Positions 24,107-34,567 of a DNA stretch of 64,000 nucleotides are shown here, in pieces. Under the pieces are notes generated by a model. The model had not been told where the DNA came from. It did not search any database and saw only the letters and a program-made list of their open reading frames with translations. A program made the position numbers and the translations under genes. The stretch spans positions 88,581,566 to 88,645,565 of the forward strand of contig NC_090750.1 of assembly GCF_036898095.1 (NCBI RefSeq), in the 5' to 3' direction. The stretch's first letter is position 1. Every line of letters starts with the position of its first letter. The DNA comes from Palaemon carinicauda. Its lineage: Eukaryota; Arthropoda; Malacostraca; Decapoda; Palaemonidae.

Positions 24107-24850
24107 GCATTTGACTTTACATGAAACAATTTTGGAGAAAGTACGTACCTCATAATTGGATTTAATAGCGATGGGTTTTGATAAAGAAATTACATTCTTT
24201 GGATTTTTTTTTGTTTTGGCCGAATAATGTTAATAAAGTATTGATTCATATTTTTATTTGCATTTCTACTTTTATTTTCATGGTTTCACGCCACCATATT
24301 TCAATAATTGTTTTACAATTATTTCTCAAATAACATGAAGTCAATTTCACTCTCCTCCAGCCTCATTACTACGCATTTCAATTGGTTTTCATAATCTAGA
24401 ATGGATAAAAAACACTTGAAATTTTAAATATAAAACCACCCTATCTCCCTTTCCCATACCCAGGTTGAATATATTTGGTAAAAACATATTAAATCGATGA
24501 TTTTTTTTTAATGTAGATATGTATCCATTTTCAGCAGTTGGCAAGTTCGTCCAGTAGATAACCACTCGGTTAAAGAGCAAAAATTGCAAAGCAGACAAGA
24601 CAGAAGTGGACATAGAGACATCGGTGCTACTATAGTGTGAGGTCTACCACACTATAGCGTGAGATCTACCTCCCGTTAGTAATATAGCGTGAGGTCTACT
24701 GCTGAATTATTCGTCCCTCATAGATAAAACACATTTCATACATTTGTTTAAGCAATAAACATTTGATTTGAATATATCTTAGAAATGACTTAAATAGATC
24801 ATTGGATTTCTAATTACATTAAAAAAAAAAGGAATAAAGGTAAAAATAAA

Positions 24851-25249
24851 CATGTTATCATATATTTCCATACATTTATTTTAGCGATACACTCTTCGTA
24901 CATCAAACATGTTATCATATATTTCCATACTTTTATTCTAGCGATACACTCCTCGTGCATCAAACAGGTTATCATATATTTCCATACATTTATTCTAGCG
25001 ATATATTCTTCATAAATCAAACATGTTATCATATATTTCCATACATTTATTCTAGCGATACACTCTTCGTACATCAAACATGTTATCATATATTTCCATA
25101 CTTTTATTCTAGCGATACACTCTTCGTGCATCAAACAGGTTATCATATATTTCCATACATTTATTCTAGCGATACATTCTTCATAAATCAAACAGGTTAT
25201 CATATATTTCCATACATTTATTCTAGCGATACACACTTCGTACATCTTC
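24851..25249. repeat. 57-bp tandem repeat x7 inside the transposon
   Basis: The unit begins CATGTTATCATATATTTCCA and runs through TTTATTCTAGCGATACACTC to CTTCGTACATCAAA. Starts fall near 24851, 24908, 24965 and 25022, and onward in the same step. Because 57 is a multiple of three, both strands stay open (128 and 143 codons); I treat these frames as by-products. The unit shares its edge with the end of the transposase fragment. Confidence 0.95.
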
Positions 25250-25369
25250 TAAGAATGACACAAATAGATCTGCTTCTTGAACTGTATCCAAGAGATTGTG
25301 CTCTCTTAAAAAGGCGAGTGCTGCTTCTTCTGTACGAATGACTCTTCTATAAAACTCCTTCAGCAACAT
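25223..25369 (-). pseudogene. Merlin/ISXO2-like transposase N-terminal fragment
   Basis: A 48-residue minus-strand frame begins MLLKEFYRRVIRTEEAALAF and continues LREHNLLDTVQEADLFVSFL before a stop supplied by the 57-bp repeat. Merlin/ISXO2-like transposases commonly open with such an EF-x-x-x-x-x-TEE-A-x-x-FLRE-LL segment ahead of a zinc ribbon (recalled, not searched). Zinc ribbon and DDE core are missing. Its position inside the inverted repeats and its orientation support a link with the element. Confidence 0.6.
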
Positions 25370-25539
25370 TTTTAGTGCCCTCAATCGATATCTCTTTTAG
25401 GCCGAGGGAAAAACTGATTTAGGAGCTGTGGGACGCTGGTCACGCGGTAGACCTCACCCTCAACCTGGGTAGGCGACATATGGCGGTAGACCTCACACTA
25501 TAGTAGCACCGAGACATCTCTGTCACAGCACAAGCATCT

Positions 25540-25650
25540 ATGTCTCAGGAAGAGCTAATTCTGCCACCGGAAGTACCTGTGAAACATCGATATAAAAGTA
25601 TATTAGATAACACCAGAACAAACTTCGAAGACCCAAGATTGGCTCTTTAA
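25540..25650 (+). CDS. Small frame in duplicated segment (36 aa), unknown
   Basis: ATG at 25540 opens MSQEELILPPEVPVKHRYKS and ends at TAA 25648, directly followed by TGA. Copy A has the same start and first twelve codons with substitutions but is then frameshifted; copy C keeps a start and nine similar codons before a deletion. Upstream lies ATTTTCAG and downstream CTTATGGGTGAGT, which look like splice sites. I do not recognise the peptide. It may be an exon remnant or chance. Confidence 0.25.
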   Translation: MSQEELILPPEVPVKHRYKSILDNTRTNFEDPRLAL

Positions 25651-26228
25651 TGAAATGGAGCTGATGATGTTGGAGAAACATTCAACCTTGTGCTTATGGG
25701 TGAGTATACATTTACAACATTTCTTTGTTTTTCTAAATTAACTTCATCTGCAAAAGTAATCTGCTTTTAGATTTACTTTCAAATGGGGATGTAGGAACGA
25801 AGTGTTGAATTTTTAAGGCTACTCGGATATTTCACTTCTGAATATATCCTCTATCATTCTAATCGGGGGTAGGTTTTTATAGATGGGAAATAAAACGTAA
25901 CAATATAATATTACTAGATTTTTTCTAGTTATGCAATTTGTTCTTAAACTTTGGGAGAATCAAATCTTCAAATATAAGGACATTGGGACATTGTTTTATT
26001 TTTCTTATCGGCATTATTTGGAATTTATTACCAGCATCTACAATAATCGCCAGGCCAATTATCTCCAGACTAATTCCGGGTCTATGAGCTTATATTTGCT
26101 TTTCTCTAAACTTTCCAGATTACCTATATCTCTCACAATTGATTTTCTTTGATAAAGTTTTCTTCGAGTGTAGTTTAGAAAGTCATTAGAGTATCAGTTA
26201 CTATGACTTTTAGTATTTTAAACGAAAG

Positions 26229-26279
<51 letters not shown>
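26229..26279. repeat. (CT)n
   Basis: 51 bp, third CT block of the 23-26 kb region. Confidence 0.95.
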
Positions 26280-26282
<3 letters not shown>

Positions 26283-26310
26283 TTTAATTTTCAATATTTT
26301 TCTTCTTCAG

Positions 26311-26377
26311 ATCAGAAGGTCGAGCTGTGTCGTGTTGCAGAAGTTACAGAAAAGAGCTCAGGTGTGGAGGCTATGAA
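26311..26377 (+). other. Exon-like segment
   Basis: A strong acceptor context (TTTTTCTTCTTCAG before 26311) and the donor-like AA|GTAAGA at 26378 bound 67 bp. One frame is open across it (about 22 codons, QKVELCRVAEVTEK). No protein family is recognised, and no joining partner can be fixed. 26378-27355 has no other recognised content. Confidence 0.25.
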
Positions 26378-27355
26378 GTAAGAACTCCTGCGAACAAATG
26401 AACGAGCTCAGGAAATCGAGGATACTAAAGAAAAAAATTAGCAATAGAAAATTAAAAGCCAGAATAATATAAAATCTAAACAGAAGAAATAATTAGGAAA
26501 ACTCAAGATGACAATAATACAGAAAATAAGAGAATGAATATTGCATATAGTGAAAATACTAATTCGTATATAATAGATCAAAAGATGAAAATTACGGTGG
26601 ACATGAGGATTGTTGAATATCGATCCCATACAAATGGAAAAGAAATACGTTAATAGAAGTAGTTCCCTATTGGAAAATAAAAAGAGATAACCTAAGGAAT
26701 CAAGTAAAAAAAGGAAGAAATCATAGGTAAAGGAATGTGTAAGTATAGTTTAAAAATCAGAAAAATCTAAGAGGCAGAACACTTGAAGCTTAAAAGGAAA
26801 AAACTTCTAAATTCTACTGATCCTGCTGAAGATACTTAACAGAGGTAAAGGATTGTCTGCTAAACTTGAAATTCTAGTTACTGTTAAATGTAAGGAAGCA
26901 GAAGAATGGCAGTTACTAGTGGAAATTTTAGCAGAAGGAAGCTACAGGCTGTAATGAATTACATATGAATAAATATTGATAAACATCTGATGAAAAACAA
27001 AGAAACCAAAAGATTATGAAAACAGATATCCCAGAAGACAAAAAAGATAAAATTTTCATGGAATTAAATCAAAGGTAAACGCTTCTGGCTAAACAATTTG
27101 GTAAGAATTAATGATGACTTCAAAAGAGCTGTCATACTGAAATAAAAAAAAAGTAAATAAATAAAGAAATGAAACATTACCTCTGAAGAGGTCAATCATA
27201 ATAAAAAAGTTATAAAAGTATACGTGATAATGTGCATCATGTACCCAGTCAGTGTGAAATGTATGTGACATTGTGAATAACAAAACATTATTTATAGACA
27301 GGGCCAGTATATTGGGAAACTTGAATGACATAAGATTGGGGAGGATCACAGATAA

Positions 27356-27584
27356 AGGTACTTTTACCCCCACCATAAGGTTAAATTTCGAGCACATTTT
27401 GCTATATATTTTTTTGAAATTGCTCTAACAGGCTTAATTTTTGTCCTAGAGAGGTCAGGTTGGTCTCATTCTTTTGGAAAATGCCTGAAGTTTCTCATGA
27501 AATTATCAAAAATATATAAAAACATGTAATTAACAGTGTTTTGCAAGAACGTACCGATACGTCCTTTGGGGGTGAAAGGGTTAA
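27356..27584. mobile_element. Dispersed repeat with TTAA-type inverted ends
   Basis: The right end GTCCTTTGGGGGTGAAAGGG then TTAA mirrors the left CTTTTACCCCCACCATAAGG. The interior carries CATTTTGCTATATATTTTTT, GAGAGGTCAGGTTGGTCTCA and TTGCAAGAACGTACCGATAC. I recall near-identical repeats from penaeid shrimp genomes (unchecked). The ends suggest a TTAA-targeting MITE. No coding capacity. Confidence 0.55.
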
Positions 27585-28084
27585 GATGAAGGTCCACACA
27601 GGACAGGGCACAGGTCATATTTAATATTCAAAGAAGAACATGAATGAAAAATGCAATTGCTAAGGTGATAAAAGTACTCTTTAAGTCCAGATGCGACGAA
27701 TGAAACTACTGAAACAGGTAGACATGAAAAATATTTAACCAAAAACATGAGTAGATATATGAGCATGGGCACAGTGATGGAGGTGAGATACAAGAGAATT
27801 GGAAATAATAATCTTCAATTGTATAGCACAAATACCTAGAAATGAGATAATCTACTTTCTAAGAAAGGAATAAAAAACAAGATATTTATATAAAAACTGT
27901 ACGGAAGAACTTTCATTCAAGAAAACTAGAAAAAGAAGGTGGCAAACACATAACAATCAAGTGTAAATATAAGACCCACAAGATGGACCAAATGGTTAAA
28001 GGGATATGACAGTGTAATTACAAAGCTTACATTTTATTGAATATTATATTTCACTCTCATGGTAGTAGTAATATCTATTCATAT

Positions 28085-28200
28085 TTCAGATGACCGTTGT
28101 CGTTGTTCCTCTATAAAGAGGTTTGAACAAATGGACAGAGGTCTTATTTATGACAACGGTCATCGCCATCATTTGAAGGGCTGGTATGTATGTGATGAAG
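28085..28200 (+). other. Exon-like open segment
   Basis: TATATTTCAG at 28082-28091 and GATGAAG|GTCAGT near 28200 bracket an open stretch rich in Cys and His (DDRCRCSSIKRFEQMD, then HRHHLKGWYVCDEG) within a 92-codon frame. It is not recognised. It could be a transposon or host exon. Confidence 0.25.
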
Positions 28201-28339
28201 GTCAGTCAACTAAAGTTCTAGCTGCTCAAGTAAATAGTCGGCCATTTCAGTTGCTGTTGCCGTCTTACAATGCAAGAGTCAAACGGGGTCTCTTCATATT
28301 GCTTTGCATTATTAAATTGCCGCACTGGTGTTTATAATA

Positions 28340-28655
28340 CTGATAATTATATTTGGCATTATAGTCTTATAATATAACACATTGGCATATGGGGTCTCAG
28401 AGCATAGATTAGTGATAAAGTCTTACAATGCAACAGACTGGTGTAGCCTACCCTCAACTTTAAAAATAGTTAAATTAGTTCACCGGCCTTTCTGATCCTG
28501 ACCATTATATTTGGCATTGCATTCTTATAATACTACTTACTGGGTTATGGGGTCCCAGAACATATATTAGTAGTGCAATCATACAATGCAACTGACTGGT
28601 GTACCCTCATAATTATAAGTATTAAAGGTGTGCACTGGCCTATTTGATTTTGACC
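28340..28655. repeat. 158-bp tandem repeat, about two copies
   Basis: ATATTTGGCATT followed by a CTTATAATA phrase, then ATGGGGTCNCAGA and ACAATGCAACNGACTGGTGT, occurs near 28353 and again near 28511. A third partial copy is visible around 28263. Confidence 0.7.
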
Positions 28656-28779
28656 AATATTAATGAAAACGGTCATATAGACATTTAATCAGGAAAAGCG
28701 AGCCACATTCCTATAATAAGATGCCTTCTGTAGCCATTCCCTTAACTGGGTGTGTGTGTGTACACAACTGATGACCTAG

Positions 28780-30960
28780 GCACCCCTATAGCAGCTGCCC
28801 TCATCACTGTCCACAGTGGTACGCATGGTGCCGGTCCTATGACAGACGCTAAGGTCAAAAACATCAAAAGGCCCGTGATACCGTTTGTTTGGTCTAGCAA
28901 GGAATGGTCATTCTTTAGGTCATGATGGGCCGTTTATATCAGTACAATCAATATAACTGGCCATGAAAAAGTGATTCAGCTCCTTGAGTGCTACAATGAA
29001 CTACCACACAAAGACCTCACACCTTCAGCTAGTGGCAGTCTTGCAAATAAATCTGAGGATAAATTGTTCTGTGGCATCAAAAACTTGCTATACATAAGGA
29101 AAGCACCATTGTTGTAAGGGTCATCCTTCATAACATGTGTCAAGATTGTGATGAACTAGTCCACAGTTTCAGGGCCCACCAGCATAGATTCAGGTATTTG
29201 AAAATTCCAGGCTGTGAGACTTGATGTGAATTATACTAAAGCAACAATCCTGAGTGACGTGTTAACAAGATGTATTTTGGACACAGAAACTTCCTGGGTG
29301 ATAAAAATCAAGAAATGACATTGGGAAAGAAGTATTTCAGTTTGTTAAAGCCAAGGACGCAGGTAAACTATCGGTTATACGTTTGCTTGACTCCCACTTG
29401 CCGGAAGTGGTCAGTAGCACACACATGAAATCAAAATAACTGCCAATGAAGGACAAGTCTGATCCATGCTCATACTGTGAGAAAGAAGGGTATGCTCAGC
29501 ATATGGCCACAGGTGTACTGTATGCACTGCAATCGTGATCATCATCTAGAGGAAGTCTGTCGAAGTATAGAAAATTCTAGAAACGCTCTAACTAAAAAAC
29601 TCAAGTTTATAATGGTTTAAGGTTTGATACAATGTATACTATCAAATATTACCATCATTAAGAGATAAGCATCGCCTTTGACCACCACCTATATGACAAA
29701 CTGTCTGATACATGAATCAAGAAACACACAATGCCTTAGCTATTAATCAACCTTAATGAGATTTTCCCCAAGTACTACCGAGCTCGTGGTTTTACTCTCT
29801 CCTCTAGGACCAAAACTGTCATTCTTCTTGCCATGACAGATATGGGCTGTCAAATTTGTCTGGCTGGTGTCAAGGTCATTCACCATCTTGATTATCAACA
29901 GAAAAGTCTCATACCAGTCACTGATCACATGCGCACACCCAATCACAGAAACATTTGCCTTCTTGGGAGGGACTTCTTTGCAAATCATTGGCAAAGACAA
30001 GCTGTATCAAACCATCAAAACAAGGCAGATGACTTATATTTCAGACACACCTGACAAACTATTCCTCAGCAGGGAAGCATTTATTGAGCATGGTATGTTC
30101 TCTGACAATTTCCAAACAGTTGGACCAAGTCACGGCATGTGGCTGCAGAGTCACTGATTGACCATTCTGACACCTCGAACCCTCTGAACACAGGCAACAT
30201 AACCTTATGACTCCTTGCAGCTGTCAGAAACGTCCACCTACCTCTACTCAGCTGCCCATTCATGCCACAGAGAACCATCTTGCTCATGTCCAGTAATGCC
30301 TGTTGGACTACAACAGATCAAGCATGTTCAACACTGCGATCATCAACCTTCAACATTAAAGGACAGTCCACAAAAGAGGATCATAGTTGATCCAAACATA
30401 ACGCATGTTGCTCACCGCACACCTGTCCTGTTACCACGTAACTGGCAAGAGGACATCAGAGCCAGAATAGACCAGGATGTCAGCCTTTGGGTGCTAGAGC
30501 CATTTCCCATTGAAGAACCTGTAACTTGCTGCATCCAGATGGCGATATGTACCAAGAAGAATGTAAAGCTATACCGCGCAGTTGACTTTCAGCCCTCAAC
30601 ACACACACACCACCAAGGAAACGCATCATGTTCCATCACCACTTCCCCAGACCAGATCAGTGCCTCATTGGAAGAGAAAGATAGTCCTTGATGAATGGAA
30701 TGGCTATCACAGTGTGCCCTTCAGGCTTAATTCAGTACTGTCATTTAATCACATTTATCACTCCATGAGGAAGGTGCTGGTACAAAGCTACGTTATATCT
30801 GAAGATGGCTACACTAGGCAATACGCTGAGATCTTGTCTTACATACGAAGCAAATTAAATGTGTGGATAATGTCTTACTATGGTTAGATTCACTGGTTGA
30901 CAGCTTCTTTCAAACTGTTCCATGCCTTGTGTTTGTGGGTGATATTGGAATCAAGAGGCA
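28780..30960 (+). pseudogene. Second Ty3/Gypsy-like gag-pol, heavily decayed
   Basis: Pieces in all three plus frames line up in gag-pol order: a capsid-like GHEKVIQLLECYNELPHKDL near 28960; DVNYTKATI near 29225; zinc-finger remnants CSYCEKEGY near 29467 and HCNRDHHLEEVC near 29525; protease MTDMGCQICLAGVKV at 29833, with Asp-Thr-Gly changed to Asp-Met-Gly; FLSREAF near 30065; and RT pieces LPRNWQEDIRARIDQDVSLW, LDEWNGYHSVP and DGYTRQYAEI. The polymerase Asp-Asp is now Asp-Asn (near 30862). Many stops and shifts make it far older than the element at 2764. No LTRs are found. It ends where a LINE remnant begins. Confidence 0.75.
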
Positions 30961-30964
30961 TCAG

Positions 30965-31725
30965 TGAAAGTAGAAAATTATGAATCAGAGACTGGTCACA
31001 TTAAGAGAGGTTTAAGAGCTATGTGTTATCACCTGATCTCTTCAATTTACGTGGTGAAATGATAATGAAAGATCTGAGAGATATTGAAGTATTTAAGGTT
31101 GGAGGAGTCAATATTTACAACATCTATGCTGAAGATACAGCACTTGTTAGAGACTCCCCCATGAACAAATATATAAGAATAAATGTTAAAACAGTCAAAC
31201 AAACCAATACTTATGATTATTTAGGATGCACTGTCGCGGGTGATGGCAAACTAAAGAAATTAGTCACCAACTCGAAAACATCTATGAATTTAAGGAGGTT
31301 TGTGAAATGTTTTGTTTGGTGTGTACTGTTGTATGGCTATGAAACTTGGACCTTGAAGAAATCAGACGAGGAGAGGGCAAAAGTTGCAAAAAAAAAAATT
31401 TGGTTTTGGAGGAGACTGCTGAAAATATCATGGAATGAGAGGAAAACTATGAGGTGGTATTGGAGAGGGTGGGAGTTGAGAAAGACAGGCAAGTATGGTT
31501 TGTGGGTCACATAGTGAGAAGACAAGAATTAGAACATTGCTCTCTCACTGGTAAAATCCGAGGAAAGAGGCCGAAAGGAAGACCTAGTCAAATATATATG
31601 GATGGATTGGTGAATGACTGGAGGAAGAATATCTGCTGCCAAGTTGCTGCAGAGAGCTGGAAATAGAGAGAAACGACAAGCTGTGATTGTTGGCGTCCTT
31701 GGTGATATGGTACCTGGATAGTGAT
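30965..31725 (+). pseudogene. LINE reverse transcriptase C-terminal half, decayed
   Basis: A non-LTR polymerase tail: VLSPDLFNLRGEMIMKDLRD; the active-site box as NIYAEDTALV instead of YADD; YDYLGCTVAGDGK; CVLLYGYETWTLKKSDEE; FWRRLLKISWNERK; then, after a frame change near 31470, FVGHIVRRQELEHCSLTGKI and GKRPKGRPSQIYMDGL. About 40 residues are missing between the active site and the YLG motif. The fragment ends with a VIVGVLGDMVPG-like tail near 31720. It abuts or cuts into the Gypsy-like relic. The clade is not certain. Confidence 0.8.
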
Positions 31726-32330
31726 GGTGGCATCAACCCAACCATGACTTTGTCTCTGAAGAGGATGTAGCTTAAGTTCTTGGCTTTGAAATTACTTTGG
31801 ACAGTGTTCACGCATGCAAAATGTATCAGGAGACAAGAATTCCCAGTGCCCAAGGATGATGTCTGATAGGAAGGCATACCTAAATGATGATGATGAACAT
31901 CTCTGAAGTCTTTTGGTGTGGATATTGCATAGTTTGCAGTCCTCCAGCTTGAAGTCTACTTTCTCAGAAAAGAAAACACAGGTGAGATAGTGTTCTTTAT
32001 CAAACATCTACTTGATATTGGAAAGATTTAAGATATAGTCTTTCAATAAGAAATTAGTGTCAATTTCATGGTTTTACCATAGTAAAGAATTTAAAATCTC
32101 AATGGAGAATACTTTATGATTCACCAAATGCAATGGTTATGTGTATTCAAATAAGTGTGTAAGTCTCATCTCTCCATCAATGGAAATATCAAGCATACGA
32201 AGATAGTTACTGGGAAAAAAAATTCCTTTTTATAGCAATGACTGGATTTTTTTGTCTCCCTTTATCTAACTGTAACAGTAAATTGTAATCAAATTTTTTT
32301 GTTTTCTGAGGAAATTTTTTGCAGTGAAAG

Positions 32331-32400
<70 letters not shown>

Positions 32401-32633
32401 ATTTAAACAAAATTAAATTACTTGAGTTTTGCTGCATTTAGAACCGACATTACAAACGATCTCGATTTTCATTGGGTTAACTTTTATACGCATTTTCAAG
32501 ATTAAATTTCAGCCCAAACATGACCTTTCATTCCCTTCAATACCTTTACCTTTTGCTCTATCTAATCCATATATTTTTTTTTTCTGAATTATCGGAGGAA
32601 TACATTATTTCTTTCTTTTTTACTTTCTTTCAG
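31726..32633. other. Unassigned interval with (GA)n
   Basis: No recognised gene. It contains (GA)n at 32335-32397. Confidence 0.6.
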
Positions 32634-32892
32634 GATGAACATGGTGGCCTACTTCAGTGGGATATTTGGACATTTATGGAAATCAGAGACTCAATTCCAT
32701 CTATGTACCCTGGTACTTCCTCCCATTATGAGAGATCCAAAAAGAAAAAAAAAGGGGATTTTTTTCCTCCTTGTCCTTCCTTACCTGACGAGGGACCCGG
32801 TCGAATTTGGCTGGTACTGCTTTTGCACCACAGCCCACCCTCTCCCGTCTTCCACCACAAATGAAGTTTCATATGCTAACTCTCCTACATAA
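32634..32892 (+). other. Possible first coding exon, unknown
   Basis: A long pyrimidine tract and TTTCTTTCAG precede 32634. The next codons give ATG at 32635 and an 85-codon frame starting MNMVAYFSGIFGHLWKSETQ. The hydrophobic start could be a membrane-facing helix. An A-rich run (AAAAAGAAAAAAAAAGG) in the frame and the lack of family resemblance argue for caution. Confidence 0.2.
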
Positions 32893-34345
32893 TGATTATG
32901 CAACGGGATTTTGATTGTAGGGAAGGGGCTATATTATCTTGCCAGTTCCGGTGCTTGGCATCTGGTCTAAATTCTTATACGCAATCCAATACAATCCAGT
33001 CGATTTTAGGGATAGTTTCTTGATTTTAAGAATAGGGTAATTTCGTATTAACATGTCACAATGAGGCTCTAAGTATTTATATTTCTGGTTTACTTTTCAG
33101 TAAGGTCAATTTTTAAAGGTAATGTTTGAGACTAATTCTTGAAGGTAATATCATAATCATTCTGCAGACCAATTGATTTTCAATTTTACTTTTAAAGAAT
33201 TCATCATTGAAATTAAGCTATTTCCTTATAATTCACTATTTGATGTTTTGTATTCACTTCTAACAACTTGATACATTATGCGTCTTCTTATCTTGTGCAT
33301 TTGTACTCAGAGCCTCATCCTTAAACCTCATTCTCATCAGTGCATTGGTATATAGGAAAAAGTATTCAATGAAAGGCTTATTATACAAAGTTTAAAGCTC
33401 TTGTAAATTTCATATAGAAACTTAATCATAAAGTAGTTTTGATTTTTAAAAAGGGCAAATTTTATATTTTAGACTATTGATTTGTTGATTAGCAAGAATA
33501 TTGTCTCTAGGATAGTTAATGATTCTTTTCAGTCGTAAGGTTTAATGCTTGAACTTTCCACTTGATTTTCATTTCAATACAACTTGTATTTCCATAGGAC
33601 AAAATGAAAAACTGTTTGTCCTAATAGGTCTTCTTAAGTCGTACATCTTGGAAGTGTACTTTCTACTAATTTTAATTGTGGTTCTTAGTTTGTTGTGGTT
33701 TAATGAGTTCATTCTTGTTAAATTTTCTGGTTTAAGTTTACTGTACTCTTCTTTGTGTGATTCTGTGGAACTTTCTTCCCTAAAAGTTTCTTTTGATGAT
33801 AAAAAATGTCTGAATTTATGGATATTTAAGTCTGACATGAGGAATATTGCTCCATTGTATTAGGCTTCTAGGCCTATTTACCATAATCTAATTACTGCAC
33901 GGCTGTTATTAGTGATGCTTTTAATTTGAAGCTATTCTACTGTGGAAGGTTCTGTCAGTGTAGTCAGAATATTTCAGTCATATCCATTCATGGATATAGA
34001 TTTCAGTCTGGTTACTGAACTATTTCTTTGTGCAGGACTTAATGCCCTATTCAATATGGTTATTGCATGGTTTTAAGTAGTTTTACGTAACATTTGATAT
34101 CTGTTATTGAGGATTTTGTTAGTCTATTCATAAGTTAAGAGTATTGTGAATGCAAGTTCAGTTCAAATAATATTGATTGGGAAAACTTTCATCCTAGTTT
34201 TTGCCGCTTATCAAGTTTTGCTAATATTAACCAAGTTCAACTTTCCACAGTTGAATAGTGGCAAGTCTTTTTTTTTGTTCTGGTGATTATATGGAAAGCT
34301 TGTGATGAATTTCCATGGTTGTCTTTTTTCTTCTTGTCATTTGTT
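32893..34345. other. T-rich interval
   Basis: AT-rich with long T runs on the plus strand. A 104-codon plus frame (33549-33863) and an 89-codon minus frame overlap and carry no known motif. It could be intron or a long 3' UTR. Confidence 0.4.
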
Positions 34346-34349
34346 TATG

Positions 34350-34567
34350 ATGGCCCCAAGCCCACTTTCCACCAAAGCTAGGGCCAGGCAATGGCTGCTA
34401 ATGACTCAGCAGGTAGACCTATAAGCTCCCCCAAACCTTCCCCATCCTTACCTCACAAGGATGATGAGGTTGCAGACACTACAAGAAACTATCAAGCTTG
34501 ATTTTGTCTCGAACTCCTGTCCAGAAGATCGCTAGGCAGTGACGTTCCCAATAGGCTACCACAACCC
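34350..34567 (-). mobile_element. tRNA-derived SINE, copy 1
   Basis: On the minus strand a tRNA-like head contains the RNA polymerase III B box GAGTTCGAGAC (34506-34516 region) and an A-box-like stretch just upstream. It is followed by a body with CACAAGGATG-complementary sequence, GGGGGAGCTTATAGGTCTAC and CTGCTGAGTCATTAGCAGCC. The copy at 56971-57194 shares head and body. I recall this family as widespread in decapods. Confidence 0.75.

Larger units (their letters stand above)
24623..25510 (-). mobile_element. Merlin-like non-autonomous DNA transposon (888 bp)
   Basis: Perfect 26-bp terminal inverted repeats start GGTGCTACTATAGTGTGAGG and are flanked by the perfect 8-bp target duplication GAGACATC (24615-24622 and 25511-25518). 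Copy A of the host segment shows the site without the insert (GAGACACC). Sub-terminal copies of GTGAGGTCTACC recur just inside both ends. An 8-bp duplication fits hAT, P or Merlin; the GG-starting ends and the minus-strand peptide at 25223-25369 favour Merlin. The middle is replaced by a 57-bp tandem array, so no transposase can be made. Confidence 0.85.
24102..25915 (+). repeat. Duplicated segment, copy B, interrupted by a transposon
   Basis: About 918 bp of the duplicated segment in two pieces, 24102-24622 and 25511-25915, separated by an 888-bp inverted-repeat element. Copy A serves as the uninterrupted site. After 25915 the similarity to A ends. Confidence 0.85.

Noticed and set aside
24814..25341. 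128- and 143-codon frames over the 57-bp repeats
   Set aside because: 57 is a multiple of three, so both strands stay open. The frame differs from that of the transposase fragment.
33549..33863. 104-codon plus frame
   Set aside because: An equally long minus frame overlaps it. It is Leu/Phe-rich from T-rich DNA and shows no motif.
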